Below are positions 1 to 11,231 of a stretch of DNA of 64,000 bases, in pieces. This DNA is from Aphrocallistes beatrix (Eukaryota > Porifera > Hexactinellida > Sceptrulophora > Aphrocallistidae), in NCBI GenBank assembly GCA_963281255.1, contig OY725502.1, positions 1,612,001 through 1,676,000 on the forward strand, in the 5' to 3' direction. Every line of letters starts with the position of its first letter. Positions within the stretch are counted from its first letter, which is position 1. The notes below the pieces were generated by a model. The model was not told where the DNA came from. It worked only from the letters and a program-made list of their open reading frames with translations, and ran no database searches. Made by a program: the position numbers and the translations under genes.

Positions 1-1524
1 AATCTAATGGAAACAGGGGGAAATCCACCCTACATTCTCAACCATAAATGCATATCTTCAATCAAATTATCATGTCAAAAGTTTGTAGCATCACTCTAGG
101 AGTCCGAATCAACGGACCCCGCTATTTACTTTCAAAAAAAGGTAGCTTCGCGCATGATGACCTCCAAGGAGTTGAGAGAGAGGATGCCAAATACACTCAG
201 TGTAAAACTTTGGAAATTCTGCGGTCTAAATTCTAGCCGGTGAGGGGAGGAAGCTGTCGTTTACAACCATGCCTACTGTCGGTGATTTCGATTACGAGAA
301 TTAATACGACGGCGAAACTAATAGTTAATGGAAACCAGGGGGAATAACTTCCTAGGTTTGAGACCCACCTACATTATGTGATTATTAGCGCATGAATGAT
401 CATAATTTAAAGTACGTATTGGAAATAGCTGTAATGTGTTATTGCTATATAACGTCAATTATAACCGAAAATAATCGAGGAAACGGTAAATGCGTGAACA
501 GCGAGAGCTGCCTGTATAGCAAAAATAAACCATAAACTGAAAGCGAAAGTACTGCATAGACTGCAGTTTAAAAGTGTATCGAACTATTCCTATGACACCG
601 TATACAAGTATTCAACAAAAAGTATGGATATTAATCTTTAAAATCAATAATAATGAACTTTAACATCAATAATAAAACGCCACAGTACATTTTCGAACCT
701 TAGACGTTTATTTTGAATCAATTCTGAAAAATTCTTTTTAGAAATTTCAAAAAAATCCCCCTAATTTCGGCGATTTTCTGCTTTTGGCAAGGGCTATCTC
801 ATAATTTATAGGTTTCAGCTCTAAATATAGTATTATCAAGGTATAGGAAACTGCTGTTCCTGTAGTTTTTAATCACTAAAGCTAAGCTCTAACAGTTATA
901 GTTTTAAAGTTATGGTATTTCAAAGGACCGCTAAATGGGGAAATTTTGTGCGTACTGCGTAATCATTTGGTTATAGTTTTTGAACGGATTGTCCGATTGG
1001 GAAAATCTTTTCTTCTATGCATATATCGAGTCCTACTTGACATTTTATTAGCATAGAATATCTCTAATTAGTTAATATCACCTATTCTAAACAATTCCAA
1101 AGATAATTGTATCAAGAATCGGATTTTCGGACATCGGGGGTCAAAGATTTGTCTTGGACTTTTGATATGTTTTCAAGGATGCTTTTGACTAACTTCACTG
1201 ATATTTTGGTCTTGTTCGGAATTTATTTTGGGTTTTAATGTATTTTTTTCGCGGATTCGGGTGCTCTATATGGTTTGCTAGTAGTACATTCCTAAGAACT
1301 ATCGTACACATAAAACATTCTTCAAACATTGCGAAACCGCATCACTCTACTATAGTATCCTTGGTTTAAAAATAAAACTTGTGCCATTGCCTTGGCGTAT
1401 TAAAATGATAGCTATGGTTATAATATACGTATTGTGACGTATTTTTTCGAAATCGAGACAATAGATAAAACAAGTGATGTAGTATTTTTTTAATGAATTA
1501 TTTATTCCATTTCATTTTTTAATA
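1..1524. other. Gene-free AT-rich stretch
   Basis: No supported gene. The only open frame, at 48-236, is 62 codons without recognisable motifs or coding character. I see no terminal repeats, tandem repeats or RNA gene here. Confidence 0.5.
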
Positions 1525-1960
1525 TCTTATATATTAAAACGCTAGGATTTTTTAGTTAGTTAGTTAGTTTGTTTGTTCGTATTGTTGAAGAATTATCAAG
1601 TCGTAAATATGAAAATTGGCATGTAGGTGTCAAATGATGAGTCTAAGATTAAGTCTTTTGGCTATGGCTCCACTAAGTTCTGACCTTAGACGAAAATGTT
1701 GACTCATCATGGAATTTTGACGTCATTGTCACCTTTTTATAATTAGAAATTTCAGTTTTTCGACCATAACTCAGCCATTTTAGGTGATAGAAGAGTGAAA
1801 TTTTAATAGAAAAATACTCATGACAGAATAAATGTGTTTAGGCTATGGATATGTATGACTTTTCTCACCCTAGATCCATCTCGCCAATATGTCGGATTGA
1901 AAATTGTATACCGAGGTGCACATCTAATTTTTTCAGTAAACCTTTCCTGGAATTTGAAGC
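1525..1960 (+). mobile_element. Helitron-like element, 5' end fragment
   Basis: Begins A|TCTTATATATTAAAACG followed by a GTTAG/GTTTG-rich stretch and then a block (AAGAATTATCAAGTCG, GGCATGTAGGTGTCAAATGA) that recurs at every Helitron-like 5' end in the window (5,826, 9,295, 10,000, 22,527 and others). No matching GC-rich 3' end follows, so the copy is truncated. Confidence 0.5.
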
Positions 1961-2634
1961 CCTTTCTACGATAGCATTTGTAAAAAATAGAATAAGGCAG
2001 GCCGATCAGCCATCATGATCATTAGATAGCCTACAATAATAGTATAGCCGGAGAACTAAAAGTTATCAAATGTTATTAATTTGCTTCTAACAATTAGGTA
2101 TAACTGAAAAAAGCTTAGTTGGCACCAGCATTTCTACCATCTGGGATTAACAAATCTAGTAATTGATAATGGAATTTGAATTCCCAAGTACGAAGCGACA
2201 TATCCATATAATGATGTAAATAGAAACCAATGATGAATAATAATGAAAGATTTGTACCGTATAGAGAATTTCACACTCAAGTACAAGTAAGATGCAATCT
2301 TGCAGGTTTTACAGGTTGATTTCACCATCTGTATTCATACATATGGTTTGTACTCCAAGATCTTGATTAAATAGCATTTATTGTGGTTGAAATACCTAGA
2401 GTTGCTTTTGCTAAAATGGAGTGAATTAATTCTAAATGTCCTTCTAAGCAACATTTAAATGATATGATCATCAGCTGTGTACTCAATTCAAAATTCAATG
2501 CATAGTCTTCCTCAGTAATTATGTCTCTCAGGTTAAGATGAAAATTTATTCAAATTATTTTAAGAGGAAATTCGTTTTAGAAAAGTGAATGATTGAATTA
2601 AATGTTGGTACATTGATCTCCTATTAATGAATAA
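1960..2634 (+). repeat. Dispersed repeat family A, interrupted by a Helitron
   Basis: This non-coding stretch recurs in pieces at 10,380-10,860 (same strand), 13,190-13,980 (opposite strand) and 27,030-27,410. Shared landmarks are TTTGCTTCTAACAATTA, a block around AGCTTAG...TCTGGGATTAAC, and CATTGATCTCCTA. Its right end forms one arm of a hairpin whose other arm lies at 3,700-3,800, across the inserted element at 2,635-3,630. Confidence 0.5.
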
Positions 2635-3630
2635 CAAGCGCGCTTCGCTTGCTTACGCTGCGCGGCTTGCGGACACAAAGTGTCAACAGAGTCGCCCTGC
2701 GGGTGCTTGGAGTTACTCAATCTAAACTATTTTTTGGATTTTTTTCCTTTATATATTGTAAACAAAGGTCAACGAATAACTTTTCATATGGATCCGAAAA
2801 TATGATATTCGAAATCTACACTCCTGAAAACCCCATGTCAACCGTTGGAAGCTAGTTTCTCGCTTAATTTTGTCATTTGTTTACTTTATGTATCTATTGT
2901 AAACAAAAGTAAACAAATTAATTATCAAATTTACTCGAAAATATGATATTCGAAATCTAGACCCCTAAAAACCCCATGTCAACCGTTGGAAGTAAGTTTC
3001 TAGCCTATTTTTGTAATTTGTTTACTTTATGTATCTATTGTAAACAAAAGTAAACAAATAATTTATCATATCGATCTGAAAATATGATATTCGAAATCTA
3101 CACCCCTAAAAACCCCATGTCAACCGTTGGAAGCTAGTTTCTCGCTTAATTTTGTCATTTGTTTACTTTATGTATCTATTGTAAACAAAAGTAAACAAAT
3201 AATTTATCACATCGATCTGAAAATATGATATTCGAAATCTACACGAAATCTACATTTCTAGCATAATTTTCAAAATTCGACAAATCGTGTGAAAATATGT
3301 ATATAAAGGTGTGAAAATATACAAATAACCTTTTTAACTGCCATACACTATAATATATAATTGAGACATTCATATAAGTTATTGTTTTGAAGTTTTAATT
3401 ACAATTACAGCCTACAATATTGTCGTATAATGATTTCTATTGTGAGAGTGAAGCCGTACATAGTATTGTATAGAAAAGGTGTGAAAATTTCGCTTAGATT
3501 TTCGAACTTAATCCTAGATTCATTATTTGACACCTACATGCCAATTTTCGTATCTCTACGACTTGCCAATTTTTCAATCAATTCGGACAAACAAAAAACA
3601 AAAAAAATCCTAGCATTTTAATATATAAGA
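2635..3630 (-). mobile_element. Complete non-autonomous Helitron-like element
   Basis: On the minus strand it starts TCTTATATATTAAAATGC at 3,630 and ends in a GC-rich block with the terminal hairpin AAGCGCGCTTG at 2,635. It is flanked by A and T with no target duplication. The paralogous sequence at 10,600-10,640 lacks the insert, and its uninterrupted A|T junction lies at 10,619/10,620. It encodes no Rep/helicase and carries a 141-bp minisatellite inside. The 3' end reads CTTG rather than the usual CTRR, so a Helentron-like variant is possible. Confidence 0.7.
2700..3245. repeat. 141-bp minisatellite inside the Helitron-like element
   Basis: About four units. The landmark CAACCGTTGGAAG recurs at 2,839, 2,980 and 3,121, exactly 141 bp apart. 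Each unit contains TGTAAACAAAAGTAAACAAA and GAAAATATGATATTCGAAAT. Two more units lie inside the related element at 5,219-5,826, so unit number differs between family members. Confidence 0.85.
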
Positions 3631-3911
3631 TTTAGCATAATATTAATAAATAAAATGAATGCATTTCAACTGACCTGTTAATTTATTCCAGGTTATTTAA
3701 CAAGTTATTTAAGGTTATTCAAGTTAGTAAACATGAAATTCATTGCATTTATTCATATTATGCTAAATCATTCATTAATAGGAGATCAATGTGCCAACAT
3801 TCAAACAACACAAACAGAATCTGACGAAAAAGGCAAATACTGCTATACTACTAGAGGTAAATATTTGTAAACAAATTTACTTACAAATATCTATCCTTCT
3901 TCCACTCAAAC
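3631..3911 (+). repeat. Right arm of repeat family A hairpin
   Basis: TTCATTGCATTTATTCATATT through AGGAGATCAATG is the inverted complement of sequence to the left of the Helitron-like insertion. The same two-arm hairpin, uninterrupted, is at 10,590-10,775. Confidence 0.6.
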
Positions 3912-4790
3912 TAGGAAGCCAAGCGAGCGAGAAGGAAGGCTGAACGGAAATGGCGCCAGTCTAATGACCCTGACCATCTGGCTGAATTCAAGCATCAGAA
4001 GAATCTGGTGACTGACCTGATGAACAGGGAATGTCGCAGTTTCTATTCTGATTGGATCAGTCAGTCCTGTCATGACCATCGCTCACTCTTCCGTAAGGCT
4101 AACTCACTGCTCGGCTTACGCCAGCAACAGGTCCTACAACCTCATGCTGATAAGGCTGCTCTTTCTCAAGAACTCGTCAACTTATATGTTCTTAAGGGAA
4201 ACAACATCCGTTCCACCATCGATTCAAATGCATCGTCTTCCGTTACCCCCCTCAGATAATTCAAACATCCAACATCCTTTCCACCAATTCAAAGAATAAT
4301 CTGAGGAAGAAATTTTTCCCCTTGTTTCCTCCGCTCCTAATAAATCATCCCTGGTCAAGTCATCTCTACTCATCCTAGCACCCATCCTTAGGAAAATCAT
4401 AAATGTTCCCTCTCCACTGGTCATTTTCCTTCTCCCTGGAAGCGTGCCATCATCTTACCCAGACTTCAAATCAAATCTCGATCCCATCTTCTCTAACTAT
4501 CGTCCTCTTAGCAATCTTTCTTTCATTTCTAAGATAACTGAGAGGGCCGCTTCCATCCAGGTCGTGGATCATCTTACATTACACCATCTCTTCCCTGGGA
4601 CGCAGTCTGCCTATCGTAAACATCACAGTACGGAGACTGCGCTCCTGAAGGTCACAAACGACATCCTCTTCAGCATGAATCGCCAACACGTATCCCTTCT
4701 GGTTCTTCTTGATCTTAGTTCAGCCTTCGACACCGTTGACCATACTATCTTACTCAATCGTTGGAAAAATGTAGAAGTGGTCATGATTTG
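3912..4790 (+). mobile_element. LINE (non-LTR retrotransposon) fragment, CR1/L2/jockey-like
   Basis: Two open segments belong to one broken element. The first (about 3,912-4,256) resembles the linker before the reverse transcriptase of non-LTR elements (KHQKNLVTDLMNRECRSFY). The second (4,444-4,836) has unmistakable RT fingers motifs: NYRPLSNLSFISKITER, then QSAYRKHHSTETALLKV, then LLDLSSAFDTVDHTILL. That order and spacing are typical of CR1/L2/jockey-type RTs. The copy ends soon after the first catalytic aspartate region. The YADD block, endonuclease and 3' tail are missing, and a frame change lies between the parts. It is inactive. Confidence 0.85.
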
Positions 4791-5000
4791 CTTATTGTGC
4801 AATCACATTATGACATATCAACCTTTTGACAATTGAATTGCAAGCTCTGATATGATGTTTGTATATGGTAATACATTTAGAAGGTCTATCGTATACGGTA
4901 TTTGATTTATCGATCTAATTAAATTTTGACTGTGTCCCTTCTATTTTTCAGGCCTTCTCGGTGACATACACGGCCGTGTATTAATTAGGTCATATTAGTA
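4790..5000 (+). repeat. Dispersed repeat B
   Basis: About 200 bp shared with 11,490-11,700: GCGCAATCACAT-type start, GATGTTTGTATATGGTAATA, TCTAATTAAAT and a closing GGCCTTCTCGG segment. It is non-coding and follows a broken mobile-element fragment in both places. No clear terminal repeats. The remaining bases to 5,218 show nothing recognisable. Confidence 0.5.
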
Positions 5001-5218
5001 CTTACAAACCTCATACAGGTATCTGTGAATTATAAACCACTTATTGTGGATTAATTAATCTAGATAGAAACAGCTGGATGATTGATAATTCAATCTTACG
5101 TAGATGAATTATGAACTCAACGTGTATAATATAGAGAATCAAAATACAAATTTCAAGAATCGAACATGGTATAGTATAGATGAAGCAAAGACAAAAATAA
5201 GTTTGGGAATAATCTAAA

Positions 5219-5826
5219 CAAGCGCGCTTCGCTTGCAGGGCCGCGCGGCTTGCGGGCGCTTGGAGTTACTCAATCTAGCCTATTTGGGGAATTTGTCTAC
5301 TTTATATAAATATTGTAAACAAAGGTTAACAAATAATTTATCATATAGATCCGAAAATATAATATTCTAAATCTACACCCCCTGAAAACCCCATGTCAAC
5401 CGTTGGAAGCCAGTCTCTAGCCTATTTTTGTAATGTGTCTACTTTATGTATCTAATGTAAACAAAAGTAAACAAATAATTTATCATATTGACCTGAAAAA
5501 AGATAATATAATTGAGACATCTATATAAGTTATTGCTTTAAAGGATTAATAACAATGACAGCCTACAATAGTGTCGTACAATGATTTCTTTTGTGAGAGT
5601 GAAGCCGTACAGTATTGTATAGAAAAGGTGTGAAAAAAGGTGTGAACAAACTGAAAAAAATTTTTGCATAGGTGTAAAAATTTCGCTCTTCGAACTTAAT
5701 CGTATATTCATCATTTGACACCTACATAGCAATTTCAGTATCTCTACGACTTGCCAATTCTTCAATCAATTCGGACAAACAAACAAAAACAAAAACAAAA
5801 ACATCCTAGCATTTTAATATATAAGA
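5219..5826 (-). mobile_element. Second Helitron-like element of the same family
   Basis: Minus-strand start TCTTATATATTAAAATGC at 5,826 and GC-rich hairpin end AAGCGCGCTTG at 5,219, flanked by A (5,218) and T (5,827). It is shorter than the copy at 2,635-3,630 mainly because it carries about two, not four, of the 141-bp internal units. Confidence 0.65.
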
Positions 5827-6077
5827 TATTCCTAAAATAATTCTAGAAATTGTCAATGAGTAATATCTCAAAAATGAAACAGTAGATTTATTTACCATAT
5901 TGCACTTTCAAAATGGTTTAAAATAATTAAGGTTTTAAAATATTAATAATCATGGAACAAGTATAATTTCAAATCAGATTCCAAGAGATATTAGCAGGTG
6001 TACAAGTATATTGACTACAGGTTTATAAATTTCAAAATGGATCTCTACTCGCACGACTGAACAAGCAAATGCTCACA

Positions 6078-6085
6078 TATAAATA
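6078..6085 (+). promoter_or_regulatory. TATA box of the TIM-barrel/EF-hand gene
   Basis: TATAAATA lies 40 bp before the start codon. The paralogue at 24,553 has TATATAAG 50 bp before its start, which supports both the promoter and the start assignment. Confidence 0.5.
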
Positions 6086-6124
6086 CAAATTGAGATAACT
6101 AAGTATTAAACAAATCACATACTA

Positions 6125-7906
6125 ATGGCTTGCATATACATGAAAAAAAGGAAAAGCTCAAAAAGGTCAGTAGAACAAAAAGAGCAAACTCTCAAAGACA
6201 TAGACGCCTTCGTTCTAGACAATTCAATCAGAGAGACTACAGTCAGTCAGACCAGAGGACACACACTTCAAGATAAATTGAACATTTTCACACATGTTAA
6301 AAAATGCGGATTCAAACATATAGTCGTGGCTACACTCTCAGATGATGGACGAGTGGACGATGTCTTCGTACGAGAATTGATAGAGAGAGGTGAAGATATT
6401 TCCGGTTTCTACGCATTCGTCAACTTCATTGAAACCATTGACAATGGAATCATAGATACTCAAACAATTCCACCCGCATTCCTAAAGATGAAAGAATTGA
6501 AGATGAATAACCCTATCATCGAAATGGATCTGGATGATAGTAGACTCAAATGGAACAAGAAAGGTCTCATTAAGGATTTGTGCTCACTGCTCCTCTCACA
6601 AATACAATGGACCAAACAGAACCTATGCTCCGATGCAAACATATTCGTCAACTTCAGAGATTTTCCATTTGTGATGAAGAAATGTCCAGGACGTGTATTA
6701 GAAATAGTCAGGTTTCTGGGGAGACTTGATGATTCCATTCGTCCAATTGGACTGATGTATGAAGACGCAACAGGAAACTATATGCCTCAGGAAATGGCAC
6801 AGTGGACACAAAGGGTACGCAGTGTGATGAACTCAGTCGGATGGAGGAATGGGAATCTATTAACGCATGTTCATCAAAAATGGGGTTTGGCCGATGCTGT
6901 ACAACTAGAATGTCTCAAAGCAGGGGCGAATGGGATATGGGCAGGTGTGTGTGAGGAAGGATCTGCTTTCGGACACGCTTGTTCCAGCACTACATTGATG
7001 AATCTCATCCGATTAGGAAACACGAAGGTTCTTGAGAGGTACAATTGTACCTACTTGAGGAAAGCGGCGATAGAGGTTACTAAGATAACAACAGGAATGC
7101 CACCACATTCCAGACAATGCGTGTCTGGAGAGAGAATATTTGACATTTCGTTTAATTTCGGAGGAATAGCCGGGGGGGTTTATAATGAAAATGAGTTTGA
7201 TATGGCAAAGTTCTTCAGTGCGAAAAGACCAATTCGCGTGAATACACTTGTCACTGAAGAAATGATTTTAGAAAATTTAAATGATTACTTCGGTGAACAT
7301 GCAGAATTTACTCAAGAGAGAGCAGCTCTAATGAAAGCTAAAATGTATGAGGATCTAATCAATAATCGAAAAGAGGAGTACATGACACCAGTAGGACTAG
7401 CACTGCTCTTCGATCGAACTGGAGGTCACATAACTCCTGCCATGAGGGATGCGATTGCGGAATGCAAACAAACAACACCTCACGCGAAGATGTTGATTGC
7501 ACAGCTCCGGGACAAATGGGATACGTATAATACCAGGAAAGAGGAATTAGGAGCAGACAAACTTGACTACAGAACATTTTACAGTTGTTTTATGAAATCT
7601 TACTTTACTTCGCTATCTTATAGCGACGCACAGAAAGCTATGAAAACCCTTGATATGGACATGGATGGAGAAATAGATTGGAATGAATTCCTAGTTTATG
7701 TGAAGTGGGCTATAAATCAGTATCCCAGTATCTGCGATCTAGCTGAGCTTCTCTCTGTTACATTCAAGCAAGGAATCATCTCGGCGATTCAGAACAAAAC
7801 TCCCTGTTCAGAGTCTTCAGACACAGACCACCTACGGTCATTCAAAAAGGTGCATACCTTGCATAATCTAAGGTCAATGAAAAAGATAGATCAATCGGAT
7901 ACATAG
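6125..7906 (+). CDS. DRE-TIM metallolyase-like (HMG-CoA lyase/isopropylmalate synthase fold) protein with C-terminal EF-hand
   Basis: Single-exon, 593 residues. The N-terminal half follows the DRE-TIM plan: DNSIRETTVSQTRG (residues 32-45) matches the strand-1 D-x-x-x-R-(D/E) signature, and THVHQKWGLADAVQLE (247-262) carries the metal-binding H-x-H (H248, H250). AGANGIWAGVCEEGSAFGH matches the AGA...G.GER.GN block, but the usual GER and Asn are changed, so the metal site is altered and the reaction cannot be predicted. Residues 510-521 (DMDMDGEIDWNE) form a canonical EF-hand loop, after a degenerate one around 480-500. No signal peptide or membrane segment. The start is fixed by a TATA box 40 bp upstream and by the paralogue. 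I infer a calcium-responsive lyase-like enzyme; the substrate is unknown. Confidence 0.7.
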   Translation: MACIYMKKRKSSKRSVEQKEQTLKDIDAFVLDNSIRETTVSQTRGHTLQDKLNIFTHVKKCGFKHIVVATLSDDGRVDDVFVRELIERGEDISGFYAFVNFIETIDNGIIDTQTIPPAFLKMKELKMNNPIIEMDLDDSRLKWNKKGLIKDLCSLLLSQIQWTKQNLCSDANIFVNFRDFPFVMKKCPGRVLEIVRFLGRLDDSIRPIGLMYEDATGNYMPQEMAQWTQRVRSVMNSVGWRNGNLLTHVHQKWGLADAVQLECLKAGANGIWAGVCEEGSAFGHACSSTTLMNLIRLGNTKVLERYNCTYLRKAAIEVTKITTGMPPHSRQCVSGERIFDISFNFGGIAGGVYNENEFDMAKFFSAKRPIRVNTLVTEEMILENLNDYFGEHAEFTQERAALMKAKMYEDLINNRKEEYMTPVGLALLFDRTGGHITPAMRDAIAECKQTTPHAKMLIAQLRDKWDTYNTRKEELGADKLDYRTFYSCFMKSYFTSLSYSDAQKAMKTLDMDMDGEIDWNEFLVYVKWAINQYPSICDLAELLSVTFKQGIISAIQNKTPCSESSDTDHLRSFKKVHTLHNLRSMKKIDQSDT

Positions 7907-8440
7907 TATGGATAGGGCATACACTGTATATAGTTACCCCTTGGAAGACTGAAGATGCAAAATGCACCAAGACTCTGGGTGGTTATTCACAAAGGATTCC
8001 TAAACTTAGTTAAAACTAACTGTTAATTGTTCATCATATTCTAGCGTTTTGTATAACAAATGTACAAACTCATAAGAGTGTATTTTAATTTAACTTTTAA
8101 ATTAAGTGTGATTGCATGTTTTTCCTAAAAATTATATTGAATCAGTATTTACTGCGTTGCATTAATTTGCACAATCTTAGTGTAACATCTTCGAAGAATC
8201 TTCATGGTGTACTAAGGTTTAAGTCACCTGCAGTTCAAGATCATTTTACATCGTGTTAAAAAAATGTATATTTGAGTGTGTAAATTTGTAAATAATGTAA
8301 TTCTTCAATTGTATCTTTGTAAATATAATAAAATAAACTAACCTTATGAACTTAAATCATTGGCATATAATTTATATAAATTTAAGGGTATGCATTGCAC
8401 ATTTCCATATTTACATAGCTACTATTGAAGTCTAGTACGC
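7907..8440 (+). promoter_or_regulatory. 3' flank with poly(A) signal, shared by the pseudogene copy
   Basis: AATAAAATAAACT near 8,328 is a likely polyadenylation signal. The sequence from about 8,280 to 8,440 is repeated after the pseudogene at 12,700-12,850 (CATTGGCATATAATTTATAT), so the copies arose by DNA duplication and not by reverse transcription. Confidence 0.5.
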
Positions 8441-9026
8441 GAGTTTTTAATCCTAGTTCGAAGGGCGTCTGTTGTGGACACGGAATGTTGCTTTCAGTGT
8501 TTCACAATTAAACTAACGGGTTTGTATGAATAAAAAATATGTCATTATTGAGATCAGAATTTGTGACTCATTATGGTAATAGTCACCAAGCAAATTTACT
8601 CAATTTTGATCATGATCTGAGCTTAAAACAAATGATCTGAACTTAATTAAAAAGTGTGTCCTGCTATATAATTTCATAGAAAGGAAAATAACAAATATAC
8701 GTACATGATATACCTTCAGAATATATCACTGAATGGAAGTTATTATATTCCAGCGTTGCTATAGAAATTAATTCCAGCAATTGAGACTGTATCTTGAAAA
8801 ACATAATAGTAAGGCATTTAAATTTGATCCATTTGATTGAAACCAGCTTACTTCCTATTAAGTGATAGTACAATTTCATATAAAGATCATTTGTAAAATT
8901 GCAGGGGCGTAACTAGAATCTCCAAAGCGAGGAGGCGAGCAAGAGGCAGATGTCTTAACGGTTAGATATCTGCCAGAAATAGCAAGGAGGCAACTGTCTC
9001 CTATGCCTCAATTGGATTTCAAAATT
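8441..9026. other. Gene-free stretch
   Basis: AT-rich. The minus-strand open frame at 8,664-8,879 has no recognisable motif. 8,900-9,000 is locally richer in G (GGGGCGTAACTAGAATC) and may be a short repeat fragment, but nothing can be assigned. Confidence 0.4.
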
Positions 9027-10262
9027 GTCTATTTTTCTAATGGATTGTTTTACATTCGTACGTTGGTATGGAAACACATTTTTACAATTTGAGCCTATAT
9101 CTTGAAAACCGTTATAGTTAGACATTCAAACCGAAAATTTTGTGTTGTTGAGTTAAAAATTCACTTTGATATTAGAACTTAATCGTAGACTAATTATTTG
9201 GAACCTACATACCAATTTTCATATCCCTACGACTCCCCAGTTCTCCAATCAATTCAAACGAACAAACAAACAAACAAACAAATCCTAGCGTTTTAATCTG
9301 TAAGATACTTCGCGAAAAGCTAATTTGTATTTGGAACTTAGTTGTTGGACTCGACCTGGAGAGTTTAGATTATATTCATATTCAACCATCAATCTAATAT
9401 TCATATTCAAAGTAGATTGATGGTGACCTCATCTAAAACCTATTTCCGTCCAAATTAGTCGGATATTGGCTGCTTAGTTTTTTGGTCGAAAATTTTGTCC
9501 CGTCTTCATTTCCTGATAAGAGTTATAGTAATGGATATCTCTTTCATATTATGTAGCGTCATCTTGCCTACGTCATGATGACATGACAAAACTCAAAATT
9601 TGCCGTTTTACTCTTTAAAACGAAATTTATATGGAAGGTGTATGCCGCCGACTTCATCAATATTCAATTAAAACCGCAAATTAATCAGACCGCATTGCTG
9701 ATTTATTCTTCTTTAAAAATTTGTTACGTCATCATTCTTACTATTAAAACTCGATTAATGTGTACACACTAATCGATCATGAAATGAAGACGGGACAAAA
9801 TTTTCGACCAAAAAACTAAGCAGCCAATATCCGACTAATTTGGACGGAAATAGGTTTTAGATGGGGTCACCATCAATCTACTTTGAATATGAATATTAGA
9901 TTGATGGTTGATCATTAATATAATCTAAACTCTCCAGGTAGAGTCCAACAACTAAGTTCCAAATACAAATTAGCTTTTCGCGAAGTATCTTACAGATTAA
10001 AACGCTAGGATTTGTTTGTTTGTTTGTTTGTTCGTTTGAATTGATTGGAGAACTGGGGAGTCGTAGGGATATGAAAATTGGTATGTAGGTTCCAAATAAT
10101 TAGTCTACGATTAAGTTCTAATATCAAAGTGAATTTTTAACTCAACAACACAAAATTTTCGGTTTGAATGTCTAACTATAACGGTTTTCAAGATATAGGC
10201 TCAAATTGTAAAAATGTGTTTCCATACCAACGCAGGAATGTAAAACATTCCTTTAGAAATTT
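9027..10262. repeat. Long palindrome, ~480-bp arms with ~265-bp spacer
   Basis: 9,027-9,517 is the near-perfect reverse complement of 9,783-10,262. Landmarks are GGGACAAAATTTTCGACC, TCGCGAAGTATCTTACAG and TTTCCATACCAACG on the right, mirrored on the left. Each arm contains a Helitron-like 5' end (TCTTACAGATTAAAACG) in opposite orientations. The spacer holds another 5'-end-like motif (TTCTTACTATTAAAACTCG at about 9,738). No open frame. Confidence 0.85.
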
Positions 10263-10870
10263 TCAATTTTATCGAATCAACCCATTACCACTTGATTTTC
10301 TCTGAAAATCATACACTAATACGCTTTAAAATTTGTTTCAAACAGGTCAGAATATCACCAAAATTGATCAAAAAGTTTGAGTTGCATTTGCTAAATGAAG
10401 TTAAACAGATTCTTTCAAATGTCCATCTAAGCAACATTTTGAGATGATCGTCAGCTGTACTAGTCGATTCAAAATTCAATACGTAGTCTTAGGTAAGTAT
10501 CTCCAGGTTAAGATGGAAATTTATGGATATTATTTTAAGAGGAAGTTCGTTTTTGGAAAGTGAATGGTTGAATTAATGTTTTTTGAATGTTGGCACATTG
10601 ATCTCCTAATAATGAATAATTTAGCATAATATGAATAAGTGCAATGAATTCATTTCAAATGACTTGTTAATTTATTCCAGGTTATTTAACAAGTTAGTAA
10701 AAGTGAAATTCATTGCATTTATTCATATTATGTTAAATAATTCATTAATAGGAGATCAATGCGCCAACATCCAAACAACATTAACAGTATCTGACGAAAA
10801 CGGCAAATCCTGCTATACAAGAGGGAAAGATTTGTAAGTAAACAAACTTACTTCACAATCTCGATCCTTC
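10263..10870 (+). repeat. Repeat family A copy with intact hairpin (empty site)
   Basis: Homologous to 2,370-2,640 plus 3,631-3,905 without the element between them. It contains ~75-bp hairpin arms (GGCACATTGATCTCCTA at about 10,591 against TAGGAGATCAATGCGCC at about 10,750) around a short loop. The A|T junction at 10,619/10,620 corresponds to the Helitron-like insertion point in the other copy. Confidence 0.7.
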
Positions 10871-11009
10871 TTCCACTCAAAGTAGGAATGTTCCTACTTT
10901 GAGTGCCGGTATATAATATACGTAGTATACTTGGCGCAAAGCTAATTTATATTAGGAACTTAATTGTTGGATTCTACTAGGAGAGTTTAGTACATTAGGA
11001 GTTCAATTT

Positions 11010-11231
11010 TTGGCAAGTGCTTATATAGAATACGCAATAAATATATTTCGGGGTTGCATAGCATCTGTTTTGTTTTCCTATTTTAATATAGAATTGCAGG
11101 ATTTGGATACTGACTTTGAGGACTTGGTTAAAGAGTTGTCTTCAGTGCAGAGGAGAAGCCGGCACTATGGTGATCCAATACACACCAAAAATCTCACAAT
11201 GAAACTCTGCACCAAACCCAAGTTCAATTGA
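11010..11231 (+). other. Unassigned short open frame
   Basis: 73 codons read from a TTG, with no ATG nearby. It contains LQDLDTDFEDLVKELSSVQ, which looks like an amphipathic helix, but I recognise no family. It sits directly before a hAT-like fragment and may be part of it or a stray exon. No splice sites stand out. Confidence 0.15.

Noticed and set aside
48..236. 62-codon frame as a gene
   Set aside because: No motif, no promoter, AT-rich context; expected by chance.
6460..6738. Minus-strand 92-codon frame
   Set aside because: Antisense shadow of the TIM-barrel gene; the same shadow recurs in the paralogue at 24,974-25,198.
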